Source: Cylindrospermum stagnale PCC 7417 (lineage in GTDB: Bacteria > Cyanobacteriota > Cyanobacteriia > Cyanobacteriales > Nostocaceae). Taken from it: DNA of 64,000 bases. This document shows positions 44,734 to 53,417 of the stretch, in pieces. Both the position numbers and the translations under genes were made by a program. The DNA lies in contig NC_019757.1 in the NCBI RefSeq assembly GCF_000317535.1, positions 3,240,501-3,304,500 of the forward strand, read 5' to 3'. Under the pieces are notes generated by a model, which saw only the letters and a program-made list of their open reading frames with translations, made no database searches and had not been told where the DNA came from. Position 1 is the stretch's first letter. Every line of letters starts with the position of its first letter.

Positions 44734-44931
44734 ATGATTGAACTACATCCTGAATTTTTAACAAAAAATGGTCAAAAGGAATTTGCTGTTTTGCCTTACG
44801 AGGAGTTTTTGAAGATTAAGGAATTGCTTGAAGATTTAGAAGATTTAAGAGATTTAAGGGAAGCTAAAGAAGAAGAGAAAGATAGTCCTTCAGTATCTTT
44901 AGCCGAAGTAAAAGAAATGTTAATAACTTGA
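44734..44931 (+). CDS. Probable antitoxin of the RelE-like toxin
   Basis: 65-residue, acidic protein with AAAGGAG ribosome-binding site. FAVLPYEEFLKIKELLEDLE resembles the Phd/RelB-type strand-helix start seen in cyanobacterial antitoxins, and the highly charged middle (EDLRDLREAKEEEKDS) fits the toxin-wrapping tail. It lies directly downstream of the toxin gene. A type II antitoxin by context. Confidence 0.75.
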   Translation: MIELHPEFLTKNGQKEFAVLPYEEFLKIKELLEDLEDLRDLREAKEEEKDSPSVSLAEVKEMLIT

Positions 44932-45009
44932 TGATATGGGCAAGTTAACCCACTATAACTAGCTAGGAGCAGTTATCTAATAACATAACTCAATTAGTGA
45001 GGAATATTA

Positions 45010-45465
45010 ATGGCTAGCCAATCTTTTATTTATAACAAAAATCTGTATAATCAAGACTTTTACTTGTGGACACAAACTATTGCCCAGCAGTTAAAAGATA
45101 ATAAATTTAATGAAATAGATGTACCTAATCTAATTGAAGAAATTGAAAGCATGGGTAAAAGTGAAAAACGGGAATTAAGAAGCCGTTTAATAATCCTATT
45201 AATGCACTTGCTTAAATGGCAATACCAACCAGAAAAACGTAGTGAAAGTTGGCGCAGTACCATTACTGAACAACGCATCTGTATTGAAATATTATTAGAA
45301 GATAGTCCCAGTTTGCAACCTCTACTTACAGAAGTATTTGCAGATTGTTATCAAAAAGCTCGTCTGAAAGCATCTGATGAAACAGGTATTAAATTAAATT
45401 TCTTTCCTAATGAATCTCCTTTTAGCTTAGAAGAAGTGCTTAACAATTACTTTTTAAATAATTAA
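45010..45465 (+). CDS. DUF29 family protein
   Basis: 151 residues. The family signature is clear: YNQDFYLWTQTIAQQLKDNK, LIEEIESMGKSEKRELRSRL, HLLKWQYQPEKRSESWRST. DUF29 proteins are abundant in cyanobacteria, all-helical, and of unknown function. It follows the toxin-antitoxin pair by 78 bases; no link is evident. Confidence 0.9.
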   Translation: MASQSFIYNKNLYNQDFYLWTQTIAQQLKDNKFNEIDVPNLIEEIESMGKSEKRELRSRLIILLMHLLKWQYQPEKRSESWRSTITEQRICIEILLEDSPSLQPLLTEVFADCYQKARLKASDETGIKLNFFPNESPFSLEEVLNNYFLNN

Positions 45466-45488
45466 ATATTATCAACAGGTAAAAAACA

Positions 45489-45800
45489 ATGAACTTTTAC
45501 ACAGTTGTCCTCAGACAGAGTTCTGGCTATTGGTTAGCTTTATGTTTAGAAAATGGCATTGTTGCACAGGGAAATACTCAAGAGGAGGCAGTTAATAAAC
45601 TAAAGGAAGCTATTGCATCTTTTGAAATAGTCTATGAGTCTGAAAGTGATATTTATAAATATCCCATATCTATAGATGAATTACACGAATTTTTATTTGT
45701 TGAAGGAAAAAGTCAAACACCACCACAAAAGAAGCATCAGGAATCGGTTGACGTAAACGCTGTAAATGTCCGTCAGCATCGGCACGTGTGCGGAATCTAG
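45489..45800 (+). CDS. HicB-like antitoxin, 3' end replaced by foreign sequence
   Basis: The first ~70 residues, MNFYTVVLRQSSGYWLALCL, ENGIVAQGNTQEEAVNKLKE, read as a HicB-type RNase H-like fold with the W/C/L pattern of the family. From about residue 75 the sequence (KSQTPPQKKHQESVDVNAVN) is the antisense of a decayed paralogue of the gene at 46541. So the natural C-terminus has been replaced. No HicA toxin gene is adjacent. A functional antitoxin is doubtful. Confidence 0.65.
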   Translation: MNFYTVVLRQSSGYWLALCLENGIVAQGNTQEEAVNKLKEAIASFEIVYESESDIYKYPISIDELHEFLFVEGKSQTPPQKKHQESVDVNAVNVRQHRHVCGI

Positions 45801-45921
45801 CTACAATCAGCCGCTGCATATTGGGAAGCAACCGTGCGATCGCCCAAGCATTAAGACGTTCTCTGTATGCGATCGCCTTATTTTCTCACGAAGAATCGCT
45901 GTAATACTGATTCTGTGGCAT
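45719..45921 (-). pseudogene. Decayed paralogue of the gene at 46541
   Basis: Minus-strand translation from ATG 45921 gives MPQNQYYSDSS, a TGA, then KAIAYRERLNAWAIARLLPN and RLIVARFRTRADADGHLQRL, ending PDASFVVVFD. The intact gene at 46541 reads IAYKARLNGWAIARVVPN and VIVARFRSRSDADGYMRHLR. The copy has an in-frame stop and has lost its C-terminus where it meets the HicB-like gene. Confidence 0.8.
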
Positions 45922-46540
45922 GATTAGGTTATCTATAAGGTATTTAGTAATATGTCAGCTAAAGAGGTATAGGAACAGTCTGGGCTATGAGGAGTGTGGG
46001 ACTTACCGTAGCCTTAGAGAGGTTTCTGACATTTATATATTAAAGACCATATTAAAGGCCGCAACCTTAAAAGTAAGAAATAACTATTTTTACCTAAGTT
46101 ACACAGAATTATGATTTTAAAATCCTGCCACTAATATATTTGAGGTTGGCAAAGGTTGTCCGTCCTACCCCACAAGAGTTTTATTATTTTATTAAATTAT
46201 CAAATACTTAAGTATTACATAGAAAAGGTTTTACCAGTTGCAATACATGGCTTGTATTGCTTTTACTGAAGGATATAAATTTTCTTCTTTCCCTTCCAGC
46301 TATTTTCCCCTCCACATGCGCGGAGCATGATCGCACCTCTAATACCTTCACAAGTACGATCGCTTCTCACACTACGCTCCGCGCTGCCACTGCATTCTAA
46401 TGTCGATAGATTGCACCCTTAATACCCTTGCAAACGCGATCGCCTTTGGCACTGCGCTCCGCGCAATCGCCATTGCTGCACCCTAAAATCAGGCGATCAC
46501 TGCTAACAGGCGCTCCGCGCCATTAAATATCCCAGAAAAT
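45922..46540. other. Non-coding region with tandem repeats
   Basis: No gene is supported; a 64-codon frame at 45920-46114 is not protein-like. The right part (46318-46520) holds imperfect tandem repeats. Confidence 0.5.
46318..46520. repeat. Imperfect tandem repeats with CGCTCCGCG words
   Basis: CGCTCCGCG recurs at 46375, 46455 and 46511. Between the first two, the pattern ...CACCTCTAATACCTTCACAAG...CGATCGC and ...CACCCTTAATACCCTTGCAAA...CGATCGC shows a repeat unit of about 80 bases. HIP1 octamers are embedded. Confidence 0.7.
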
Positions 46541-46789
46541 TTAAATTACAGCTTCTTCACGTTGATGATCGAAGATCACCTCAAAGGCAGCATTAGGTGT
46601 CTCTTGACGTAGGTGTCTCATATAACCGTCAGCATCAGAACGACTGCGGAATCGAGCGACAATCACTCGTTCTGCGTTGGGGACTACACGAGCTATAGCC
46701 CAACCATTCAGACGCGCTTTGTAAGCGATCGCCTGACTATCTAACTGATTTTCTGACTTAGGTTCTTTGTATTCAGTATTTTGTGGCAT
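46541..46789 (-). CDS. Small conserved protein of unknown function
   Basis: 82 residues. A variable N-terminus is followed by AIAYKARLNGWAIARVVPNA and VIVARFRSRSDADGYMRHLR, which looks like an SPOR- or RRM-like beta-alpha-beta unit, and ends DHQREEAVI. A decayed paralogue exists at 45719-45921, so the family has duplicated locally. The strong conservation of ARFR(S/T)R(S/A)DADG between the two copies supports it as a real gene. Confidence 0.7.
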   Translation of the reverse strand: MPQNTEYKEPKSENQLDSQAIAYKARLNGWAIARVVPNAERVIVARFRSRSDADGYMRHLRQETPNAAFEVIFDHQREEAVI

Positions 46790-47537
46790 GATTATGATAT
46801 CCGTATGTACTTGTAGTAAACAGCGTTAATGAGTCTCTTTGGGGGGGATGCACTAGCGCCTTTGCAATTGATGATGCCACCTTGTTATTACATAATTTAT
46901 GAATTGTCAATACTTAGTGCTACAACTTAGCGTCAGCTAAAATTTAGATCTGAGACAAAAATTATTCGCAAAGTTGACGGAGACACAAACTAAGCCCGCA
47001 GGGCAAGGACTGAAGACAAATCAATCAATCGTTCTAGAACCCAGATGGGGTTTTGTTTAACTAGCTGGTGCTGCTGCATGGGTAGTTTTCCCTTGCCACT
47101 TGCTACAACTTTGAGAATAAAAGCAATGCAGTGGCTTGACTTAAGATGATTACCGTGGGATTTTCATCACCCGGTGCAAGATCCAAATTCAAGTATCTGG
47201 GAAAACCCAGAGAAGCGCCAAAGCTGGAGATATGGCAGGTGATTAGCCTGGTTTAACTGGTGTCGTCTCCAGGTATACCAATGTGTAAGTAGTTTTTCTC
47301 AACCCGACTACAGGCATTCGCGCCTTTCACTAGTCAGTAGGGTGATTGATTTACAGGCATGAAAATTTTCAAGATTTATTGAGATATTTGAAATGTACTA
47401 GCCCTCATTTTTGAAGTTATTTTTATGATAGCTACAAGAATATTTTGCTAGTGCAGCTTTTTAATATTATACCATCTTGACCAATTTTTGCAAATTCGTT
47501 AAAATTCTGGCGTATAAATTACACTCGGATCATCAAA
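46790..47537. other. Long non-coding region with a candidate structured RNA
   Basis: No gene is seen. The left half contains the long nested hairpin described at 46962-47120. The right half has shorter hairpins (CTGGGAAAACCCAG at 47203-47216) and A+T-rich DNA before the ATP-grasp gene. Confidence 0.5.
46962..47120. ncRNA. Candidate structured RNA (nested hairpin, ~160 nt)
   Basis: TTATTCGCAAAGTTG (46962-46976) pairs with CAACTTTGAGAATAA (47106-47120) with one mismatch. Inside, GGCAAGG (47002-47008) pairs with CCTTGCC (47091-47097), then CTAG with CTAG and AACCC with GGGTT form the tip. The long rod with internal loops resembles 6S-like RNAs in shape, but I cannot match it to a known sequence; strand and expression are unknown. 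A MITE-like palindrome is the alternative. Confidence 0.35.
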
Positions 47538-48560
47538 ATGTCATTAGTGACATCAATTCTTCAAAAAGTAGCCCCTCAAATAGGAGCAGTAGTTGTAGTA
47601 GAACCCGAATATAAATTAGTGGGGCATATTACTTTTAAAAATGGGAACAAGGCATTTTTTGACAGAAGCAAATTAAATATTAATGGTTATGGTTCAGCGG
47701 AGTTAGCAAAGGATAAAGCTTATTCCAACTTTTTCCTCAATCATTTTGGATATAGAGTTACGGAAGGGCAAACATTTTTTAATGAGAAAATATGTGCAAG
47801 AATAGCCAATCCGCGGAATATTGATGATGGATTTAGCTTTGCTAAAGAACTTGGATTTCCTTTAATTGTCAAGCCGCTAAATCTCAGTCAAGGAATATTA
47901 GTAGCCAAGGTTCACAATCAGACAGAATACTATGAAGTAGCTGAGAAGATTTTGCAAATTAACTCAGGATTAATTGTCGAGCGATTCTATAGTGGTAATG
48001 ACTATAGAATTGTAGTATTAGATGATGAAATTATCGCTGCTTATCAAAGGATTCCCTTATTTATCACCGGAGACGGTAAATCTAAAATTCTAGAACTTCT
48101 GCAACAAAAGCAGGAAATATTTCTCAACAATGGGAGAAAAACACATATAAATATTGAGGATTTCCGAATTCATCAGAAATTACAAAAACAGAATCTAACG
48201 CTGAATAGTGTGATTGCCAAAGATACTATTGTCTATCTCTTAGACAATGCCAATTTATCCAGCGGAGGCGAGGCAGTAGATTTAACTGAGAGTATTCATC
48301 TTGACTTTCAAAAATTAGCAATCAATATCACAAAAGATATGGCGCTGAGACTAGCAGGTGTGGATATTATTACCAGTTCTATCACAGAGCCAATCTTAGA
48401 CTATACGATCATCGAAGTCAACGGCTCTCCTGGCTTAACTCACTATGCATCAAGTGGGGATACTCAAATTAAAAGAGTAGAAGATTTATATCTCAAAATT
48501 CTCAAAGCGCTTGAAAATGAGCGAATTCAGCATGAAAACCCAGTAACCCCCAAAATCTAA
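47538..48560 (+). CDS. ATP-grasp protein related to the cyanophycin synthetase ATP-grasp domain
   Basis: 340-residue ATP-grasp ligase. GYGSAELAKDKAYSNFFLNH and GFPLIVKPLNLSQGILVAKV form the nucleotide-binding part, VERFYSGNDYRIVVLDDEII the central ATP-grasp strand pair, and GVDIITSSI...IIEVNGSPGLTHYAS the metal-binding end. The order matches the ATP-grasp domain of cyanophycin synthetase CphA and GshAB, but the rest of CphA is absent. It probably joins an amino acid or peptide through an acyl-phosphate; the substrate is unknown. Preceded by the long non-coding region with the candidate RNA. Confidence 0.85.
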   Translation: MSLVTSILQKVAPQIGAVVVVEPEYKLVGHITFKNGNKAFFDRSKLNINGYGSAELAKDKAYSNFFLNHFGYRVTEGQTFFNEKICARIANPRNIDDGFSFAKELGFPLIVKPLNLSQGILVAKVHNQTEYYEVAEKILQINSGLIVERFYSGNDYRIVVLDDEIIAAYQRIPLFITGDGKSKILELLQQKQEIFLNNGRKTHINIEDFRIHQKLQKQNLTLNSVIAKDTIVYLLDNANLSSGGEAVDLTESIHLDFQKLAINITKDMALRLAGVDIITSSITEPILDYTIIEVNGSPGLTHYASSGDTQIKRVEDLYLKILKALENERIQHENPVTPKI

Positions 48561-48641
48561 GTTATGAATATTCAGGTATCGCTGCGAAAAGCAACTGATA
48601 CCTGATGCACAATCTTACCCCTTTAAGATAAGTGATAACCT

Positions 48642-48992
48642 TCACCAAAGTTTACCTAGAAGGAATTCAAATTCAGCTTGTAGACCCTGGATATCTGCTA
48701 CCCTAGCGACTAGCAAATTATCCTTACCAGCATCACTTAAACGTCCTTTCCAATAGTTAACGCTCTCTGAGTTATTCAACCAAAACTGAACTACGGTGTC
48801 CATCACTTGATCCAGATTACCACCCCAGGTTGCTGTCACTGATTCTACAGACTCTAAAAATGCATCTAGTGTACAAATATGCGTTCCTAGATATTCCACG
48901 CCTTGGGGCTGTGGTGCTTGCCAACTCTGCTGTTGGTGATGAAAAAAGTACAAAACTGGAGATACGCCGACAATATCAAAACTGTACTTCAT
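48642..48992 (-). CDS. Conserved cyanobacterial protein, function unknown
   Basis: 116 residues from ATG 48992 (MKYSFDIVGVSPVLYFFHHQ). A TTG-type start further upstream (49085) would add 31 residues that read as non-coding. THICTLDAFLESVESVTATW and VQFWLNNSESVNYWKGRLSD suggest a small alpha/beta protein without membrane segment. I recall similar proteins in Nostocales, no function. Confidence 0.7.
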   Translation of the reverse strand: MKYSFDIVGVSPVLYFFHHQQQSWQAPQPQGVEYLGTHICTLDAFLESVESVTATWGGNLDQVMDTVVQFWLNNSESVNYWKGRLSDAGKDNLLVARVADIQGLQAEFEFLLGKLW

Positions 48993-49212
48993 TCCAGTCC
49001 TCCCAATGATTAATTCAGTTGTATGGAAGCTTGAGGTTTTGCCAAGAATAATTTGTGAAATAGTACTGAATTCTCCTATATACAAAGTAGAATTGACGTC
49101 GATGTCATAGGTCTTTAACTTCAGGCAGAGATTAGCACTTGCGGGATGAGAGTGCTAATTTTTATTCAGTTGTTTAATGTATTATTAAAGAGTTTCAGGC
49201 ATTAATTAAGGA

Positions 49213-50151
49213 GTGTATATTATTTTTAATATTTTCTTAATTATTGCACTCACCGATGGCAAAGGTGAAGTAGCAGCTTTGTCTAGTGCCTGTTTGTGGG
49301 CGATCGCTTCGGTGATCTATGGTCTTTTGGGGCAACGGATTCCCCCACTACAACTGAACTTGATTAAAGGGATAATTGCCATCGCCCTGCTCATAGCCAC
49401 TATTTTGCTCAGTGGCCAGTTCCTGCCCACCCTTGCCCTCATTCCCGTGTGTTTACTCCTTCTCAGCGGCGCTGTGGGCATTGGCTTGGGGGATACAGCT
49501 TTTTTAGCTGCCATCAATAGGCTGGGGGCAAGGCGCGTTTTACTTTTGGGTACCCTGGCGCCACCAATCACAGCGATCGCCGCCATGATTTTTCTCCAGG
49601 AAAAGCTAAACATCAGCGCTTGGTGTGGTATTCTGCTCACCATTTTGGGAGTTGCTTGGGTAGTGACGGAACGAGTCACCGAGGCAAATGATATTTCTGC
49701 AACGCAGCGATGGCAGGGAGTCGGATTTGGTTTGTTAGCAGTCATGACAAATGCCACAGGATCTATCCTCTCCCGTGCAGCATTTGTAGATACAAATATT
49801 GCCCCGTTGTGGGCGGCCTTGTTGCGTTTAAGCGCAGGCGTAGTAATTATCTTAGTTTGGGCCTGGTTTCCTAGCCGCAGAGATGCCGCTTTCTCTTATC
49901 CCTACTGGCAATCAAGGCGGATAATTCTCATTAGTTTCTTTGCGGCGTTCTGTGGAACTTACTTAGGAATTTGGCTACAACAGACAGCCATAAAACTCAC
50001 TTCTGCGGGAATTGCTTCCACACTGATGCAAACTAGCCCACTGTTTGTGATTCCGATCGCTGTCTGTATGGGTGAAAAAGTTAGTTGGAGAGCGATCGCT
50101 GGAGTGATAATTGCGATCGCCGGAATTGGTTTATTGTTCTATCTAAACTAG
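49213..50151 (+). CDS. EamA/DMT family transporter
   Basis: About 312 residues with ten membrane segments in two EamA repeats (for example ALSSACLWAIASVIYGLLGQ at the start and IPIAVCMGEKVSWRAIAGVI near the end), a permease for metabolites. The start is uncertain: the GTG at 49213 overlaps the ribosome-binding site AAGGAG (49208-49213), and no other ATG/GTG/TTG follows before the first helix. Correct spacing would point to an ATT codon at 49219 or 49222. An internal repeat of about 140 residues is clear. Confidence 0.85.
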   Translation: MYIIFNIFLIIALTDGKGEVAALSSACLWAIASVIYGLLGQRIPPLQLNLIKGIIAIALLIATILLSGQFLPTLALIPVCLLLLSGAVGIGLGDTAFLAAINRLGARRVLLLGTLAPPITAIAAMIFLQEKLNISAWCGILLTILGVAWVVTERVTEANDISATQRWQGVGFGLLAVMTNATGSILSRAAFVDTNIAPLWAALLRLSAGVVIILVWAWFPSRRDAAFSYPYWQSRRIILISFFAAFCGTYLGIWLQQTAIKLTSAGIASTLMQTSPLFVIPIAVCMGEKVSWRAIAGVIIAIAGIGLLFYLN

Positions 50152-50324
50152 CTGACACTCAAGAATTGAGTGCCGCACAGCACTTGGCTAGGATGCCCCT
50201 CTTTTTCCTGTAACTTTTCCTGTTTCTTACCACACATAACTATATTACAGGGGTGATTTCCTGATCAAGGTGCACAGCCAATCGCTCTTCGTGCGGGCGC
50301 TCCGTACCATCTCATTTTATACCG

Positions 50325-51221
50325 CTAAACCCAAGAATTTTTTTGCCAAAAAATATACTGCTTTTGTTGTTCTGAAAGATTTTTTGTCAGTGAGAGCAAT
50401 TCATTATGTGGCAGGGAAGATGCACCATAAAATGACTGATTTTTTACTCGCGGACTGTAATCAAAAAAGATGGCAAATCTGTCTGCTGCGATAGGTATCT
50501 TGCCCCGGTGGAAAATGTCACCAGTGCCAGCAAAAATTACTGTGCCAGCAGATCCTGTACATGATTTATAATTTGCTGGAGATGTAAGCTTTTGCATGGC
50601 TTCGTTTGTGATATAGCCAGATGTATATTTCAGATAGTTAGCTATTTTTGAAGTTAAAGACTGGGGAATATATTGAAATGGGCCTTTGTCCTCACTAATA
50701 TCGTTTAAATAAACTATAATTTTCAGAAGCTTTCGGGCTTCTTTATCTATATGCCACAACCTTGAACCTTTCTCTACTTTATTGGCGAGGTCTCTGCGAA
50801 AATATGCACCATGATAGGCTGCTGGTAGTCCAAGATAATTTTCCACAATATTGAGCAAACGTTGTTCTAGCCCCCATAAGAAAATATCTGGATATTCAAT
50901 CATTTGCTGGGAACTAGCATGAATAACATATTCATTTTCTTGAATATAAATATTTTGTGAGATTTTTGGTATCAGGTTTTTTGCTGCCTGGAGTAACTGG
51001 GGAGTTGATGGAATTCCCAAATTTTCTAACGAAGTAATTACAACTCCTTCCTGCTTTATTTGCTCGACTAAATCAATGTCAGTCGTTGAAAGAACCGGTA
51101 AACTTAGAATATGTTTTTCAACTGCAATTTGATAAGCCATTTCAGCTTTATCTCGTACAAATGGGATTGTATGAATCTGTTTTAAGATTTTGTTCTGTGT
51201 TTTTTGCAGCAATGTATACAT
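50325..51221 (-). CDS. PhyH-like Fe(II)/2-oxoglutarate-dependent oxygenase
   Basis: 298 residues. The metal-binding triad is visible as LWHIDKEARK (His-x-Asp) and IFHRGKIPIAADRFAIFFDY (distal His, with Arg binding 2-oxoglutarate). GPFQYIPQSL is the usual strand after HxD. Family members hydroxylate lipids or small molecules; the N-terminal ~100 residues are helical and unrecognised. The substrate is unknown. Single gene. Confidence 0.8.
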   Translation of the reverse strand: MYTLLQKTQNKILKQIHTIPFVRDKAEMAYQIAVEKHILSLPVLSTTDIDLVEQIKQEGVVITSLENLGIPSTPQLLQAAKNLIPKISQNIYIQENEYVIHASSQQMIEYPDIFLWGLEQRLLNIVENYLGLPAAYHGAYFRRDLANKVEKGSRLWHIDKEARKLLKIIVYLNDISEDKGPFQYIPQSLTSKIANYLKYTSGYITNEAMQKLTSPANYKSCTGSAGTVIFAGTGDIFHRGKIPIAADRFAIFFDYSPRVKNQSFYGASSLPHNELLSLTKNLSEQQKQYIFWQKNSWV

Positions 51222-51967
51222 AATTTTTTGTTTTTGATTTTCTTCCGGTTAAGTGTAAGCTTTGAGATCAAGAACTATCTGTGAACTACGGTAATCTATC
51301 CCCTTCTGGCAAATCTAAAATTCTAATTAACCATCATTTATTGCTGTTTGCATAGAAATTTTAGATTTTTATTGACGCAATTATATATTAACTGAACCTC
51401 AGGTCAAGATAGCTTCCTCTAGTAAGGTTTACTATCCTTCTTTAGTTATATTTTTTATGAAAACTGGCAACCGTAGACGGTAAATAAAAGTTTATATTAT
51501 GGTAGGAACTAATCCAGAAAAGAAATTTTTATCGGAGCCAGGTTACAGTGATTTGCGAATCTACTCGAATATACTTATTACATAAATAATGTTTTTCTGA
51601 CAGCAAGGTGCAAAAAAATACCAATTTTATCAAGAAAACGACAGATAGGTAGGTTGAGTAGAGCCAAGAGAAACTCAACGTCTAAAAGATTTTGAATAGT
51701 TAGGTTTCGTATCTGTACCCAACCTACATATGTAGCAATCATTTTTAAAATTGGTATAACTTAACAAACAAACTTTTGCCAGAAGTCCAATTAACCATAA
51801 CGGTTTCTTGGCGCAATTTTTGGAGAATCTCTGGCTCCCTTGGAGAAATGGATTAAAACTAGTTGTAAAGTTGGTTATCAAGATTGATAGTCTGTTTTGA
51901 TATGGCAGACGAGAAAATTTAGAGCATCTACCGCTATACTATCGCTGGAGAGTGGTATGTAAAAATC
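51222..51967. other. Non-coding region containing a MITE-like element
   Basis: No gene seen. The element at 51618-51757 is the only clear structure; the remainder is A+T-rich. Confidence 0.5.
51618..51757. mobile_element. MITE-like element with 12-bp terminal inverted repeats
   Basis: ATACCAATTTTA (51618-51629) and its exact reverse complement TAAAATTGGTAT (51746-51757) bound 140 bases. A second inner pair, GTAGGTTG (near 51650) and CAACCTAC (near 51721), makes the whole element foldable. It encodes no protein. ATACCAATTT ends are common in Nostoc MITEs; a target duplication is not obvious. Confidence 0.75.
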
Positions 51968-52375
51968 ATGGTGCGGTTCGTTTTCACGGCAATTTTGCTA
52001 CTTTCTTTGACAGCTTGTGGCGGTAATTCGCTGCTACCGACTAGCGAGTTAGTGCAAAAAGCGATCGCACTACAGCTAGAACAAACCCAAGAGCAACTTA
52101 GCCAAAAGCTAGATCTAGATTTCCGAGGGTTTGACATTCAGCGGCTATCAATTACCCAAGAACAACCCCTGACAATCCAAAATCTACTATCCTACAAAAT
52201 TCGGGGAACTTACGATCTAGTTTTAAAATTACCCAAACGCAGCTTGACGGAACCGCAAAAGTCCTTTGAGGTTTACCTACAACTTCAGCGAGAACGTAAA
52301 ACTTGGCGCTTGCTACTTCCAGACAAGGAAAGTCAAGATACTCAAGCAATTTGGCGTAGCTATCTCATACCATAA
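51968..52375 (+). CDS. Lipoprotein of unknown function
   Basis: 135 residues with a lipoprotein signal (MVRFVFTAILLLSLTACGGN; lipobox LTAC, Cys17). The mature part (LVQKAIALQLEQTQEQLSQK, YKIRGTYDLVLKLPKRSLTE, LQLQRERKTWRLLLPD) is a small alpha/beta domain seen in cyanobacterial lipoproteins. It should be anchored in a membrane facing the periplasm. Function unknown. Confidence 0.8.
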   Translation: MVRFVFTAILLLSLTACGGNSLLPTSELVQKAIALQLEQTQEQLSQKLDLDFRGFDIQRLSITQEQPLTIQNLLSYKIRGTYDLVLKLPKRSLTEPQKSFEVYLQLQRERKTWRLLLPDKESQDTQAIWRSYLIP

Positions 52376-52548
52376 TTGAGTTGTGCTACTTAAAAAAGCA
52401 GCACAAGCATCATCGGATTTCTGCTAACCCACAGCTAGCTGATGCCGTGAATTCCATGTGCTACTAGAAAAACTATCACAGGTGTGCCTGTATAACTACT
52501 AACCCACAGCCATGATCGGGGTGATAGTTTCACCGGAGATAGAGCAAG

Positions 52549-53322
52549 ATGTATATCAACTTTTTCATCAGTTCTATTGTCGGAATTGTGGTGACAGTAC
52601 TGTTGGCTTTTGGCGTTCTGCAATGGCTCCACATACCTGCTGGCAATTTTCTCGACTGGGTGATTGCTGGCGCCAGTTTTTGGTGGTTGTTGGTAATTGT
52701 TACCGTACCTTGGAATGTGCATTTTCAGGCTAAAGAAGTTTTAGCAGAAGCGGCGCAATCAAGTGAAAAAGGCATTCCCGTCGATGAGAAACAAGTTAAA
52801 TATGTTAGTGTTTTGGCAAAGCGATCGCTCTGGGTGGCCGTGGCCTTACACATATTTTCAGCCGTTGGTCTTTATACTCTGGCTGCCACTGGTATTAGTA
52901 CTGTGGGATATATCAGTTCTGGTGCAGCTTTATTGTTAACCATCCTCCGTCCAGCTATCCGCGCTTATGAATATTTATATGCTCGGTTGAGAATGATTCG
53001 CCAAGAATTTACTTATCCCCGTGAAGATATTATTGAACTTCGCAGTCGCTTCTCTGCCTTAGAAAACAAAACTCAAAGTTTAGAAGATCAACTCAACCCA
53101 GAACAGCCTTATTCAATTCCAGCGACTCAACAACGCTTTAGTGAAGAAACTCGCCGAGAGTTAGCCCGGATTATGTCTAATTTAGAAGAGTTACGGGCGA
53201 CAAATCAAACTGAACATGAGCGGCTGTCGCGGGAAGCCAGAAATGCGATCGCGCAACTTTCTACAGATGGGCAATTTCTCGATCATGTCCGGGAAATTAT
53301 CAGATTTTTTAAAACAGCCTAA
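52549..53322 (+). CDS. Membrane protein with C-terminal coiled coil, function unknown
   Basis: 257 residues. Membrane segments at ~5-25, 35-55, 90-115 and 120-137 precede a cytoplasmic coiled coil (IELRSRFSALENKTQSLEDQ, RRELARIMSNLEELRATNQT). The last ~30 residues (LSTDGQFLDHVREIIRFFKT) form an amphipathic helix. It is widespread in filamentous cyanobacteria as far as I recall, without known function. Single gene upstream of the convergent amidase. Confidence 0.75.
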   Translation: MYINFFISSIVGIVVTVLLAFGVLQWLHIPAGNFLDWVIAGASFWWLLVIVTVPWNVHFQAKEVLAEAAQSSEKGIPVDEKQVKYVSVLAKRSLWVAVALHIFSAVGLYTLAATGISTVGYISSGAALLLTILRPAIRAYEYLYARLRMIRQEFTYPREDIIELRSRFSALENKTQSLEDQLNPEQPYSIPATQQRFSEETRRELARIMSNLEELRATNQTEHERLSREARNAIAQLSTDGQFLDHVREIIRFFKTA

Positions 53323-53417
53323 TCGGTGCTGAGTGTTAGGCAATTTTGTTGGGGGACAGGAATAAGCTATAACAAAATTAAATTAGACTCTTTCAAGACT
53401 TTGATCACACTAATATC

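Noticed and set aside
45920-46114. 64-codon plus-strand frame
   Set aside because: Composition and lack of a ribosome-binding site; it starts inside the decayed paralogue of the 46541 gene.
46962-47260. Group I intron or tmRNA
   Set aside because: I looked for the intron P/Q/R/S core and for the tmRNA ends and tag frame and found neither; only the nested hairpin is supported.
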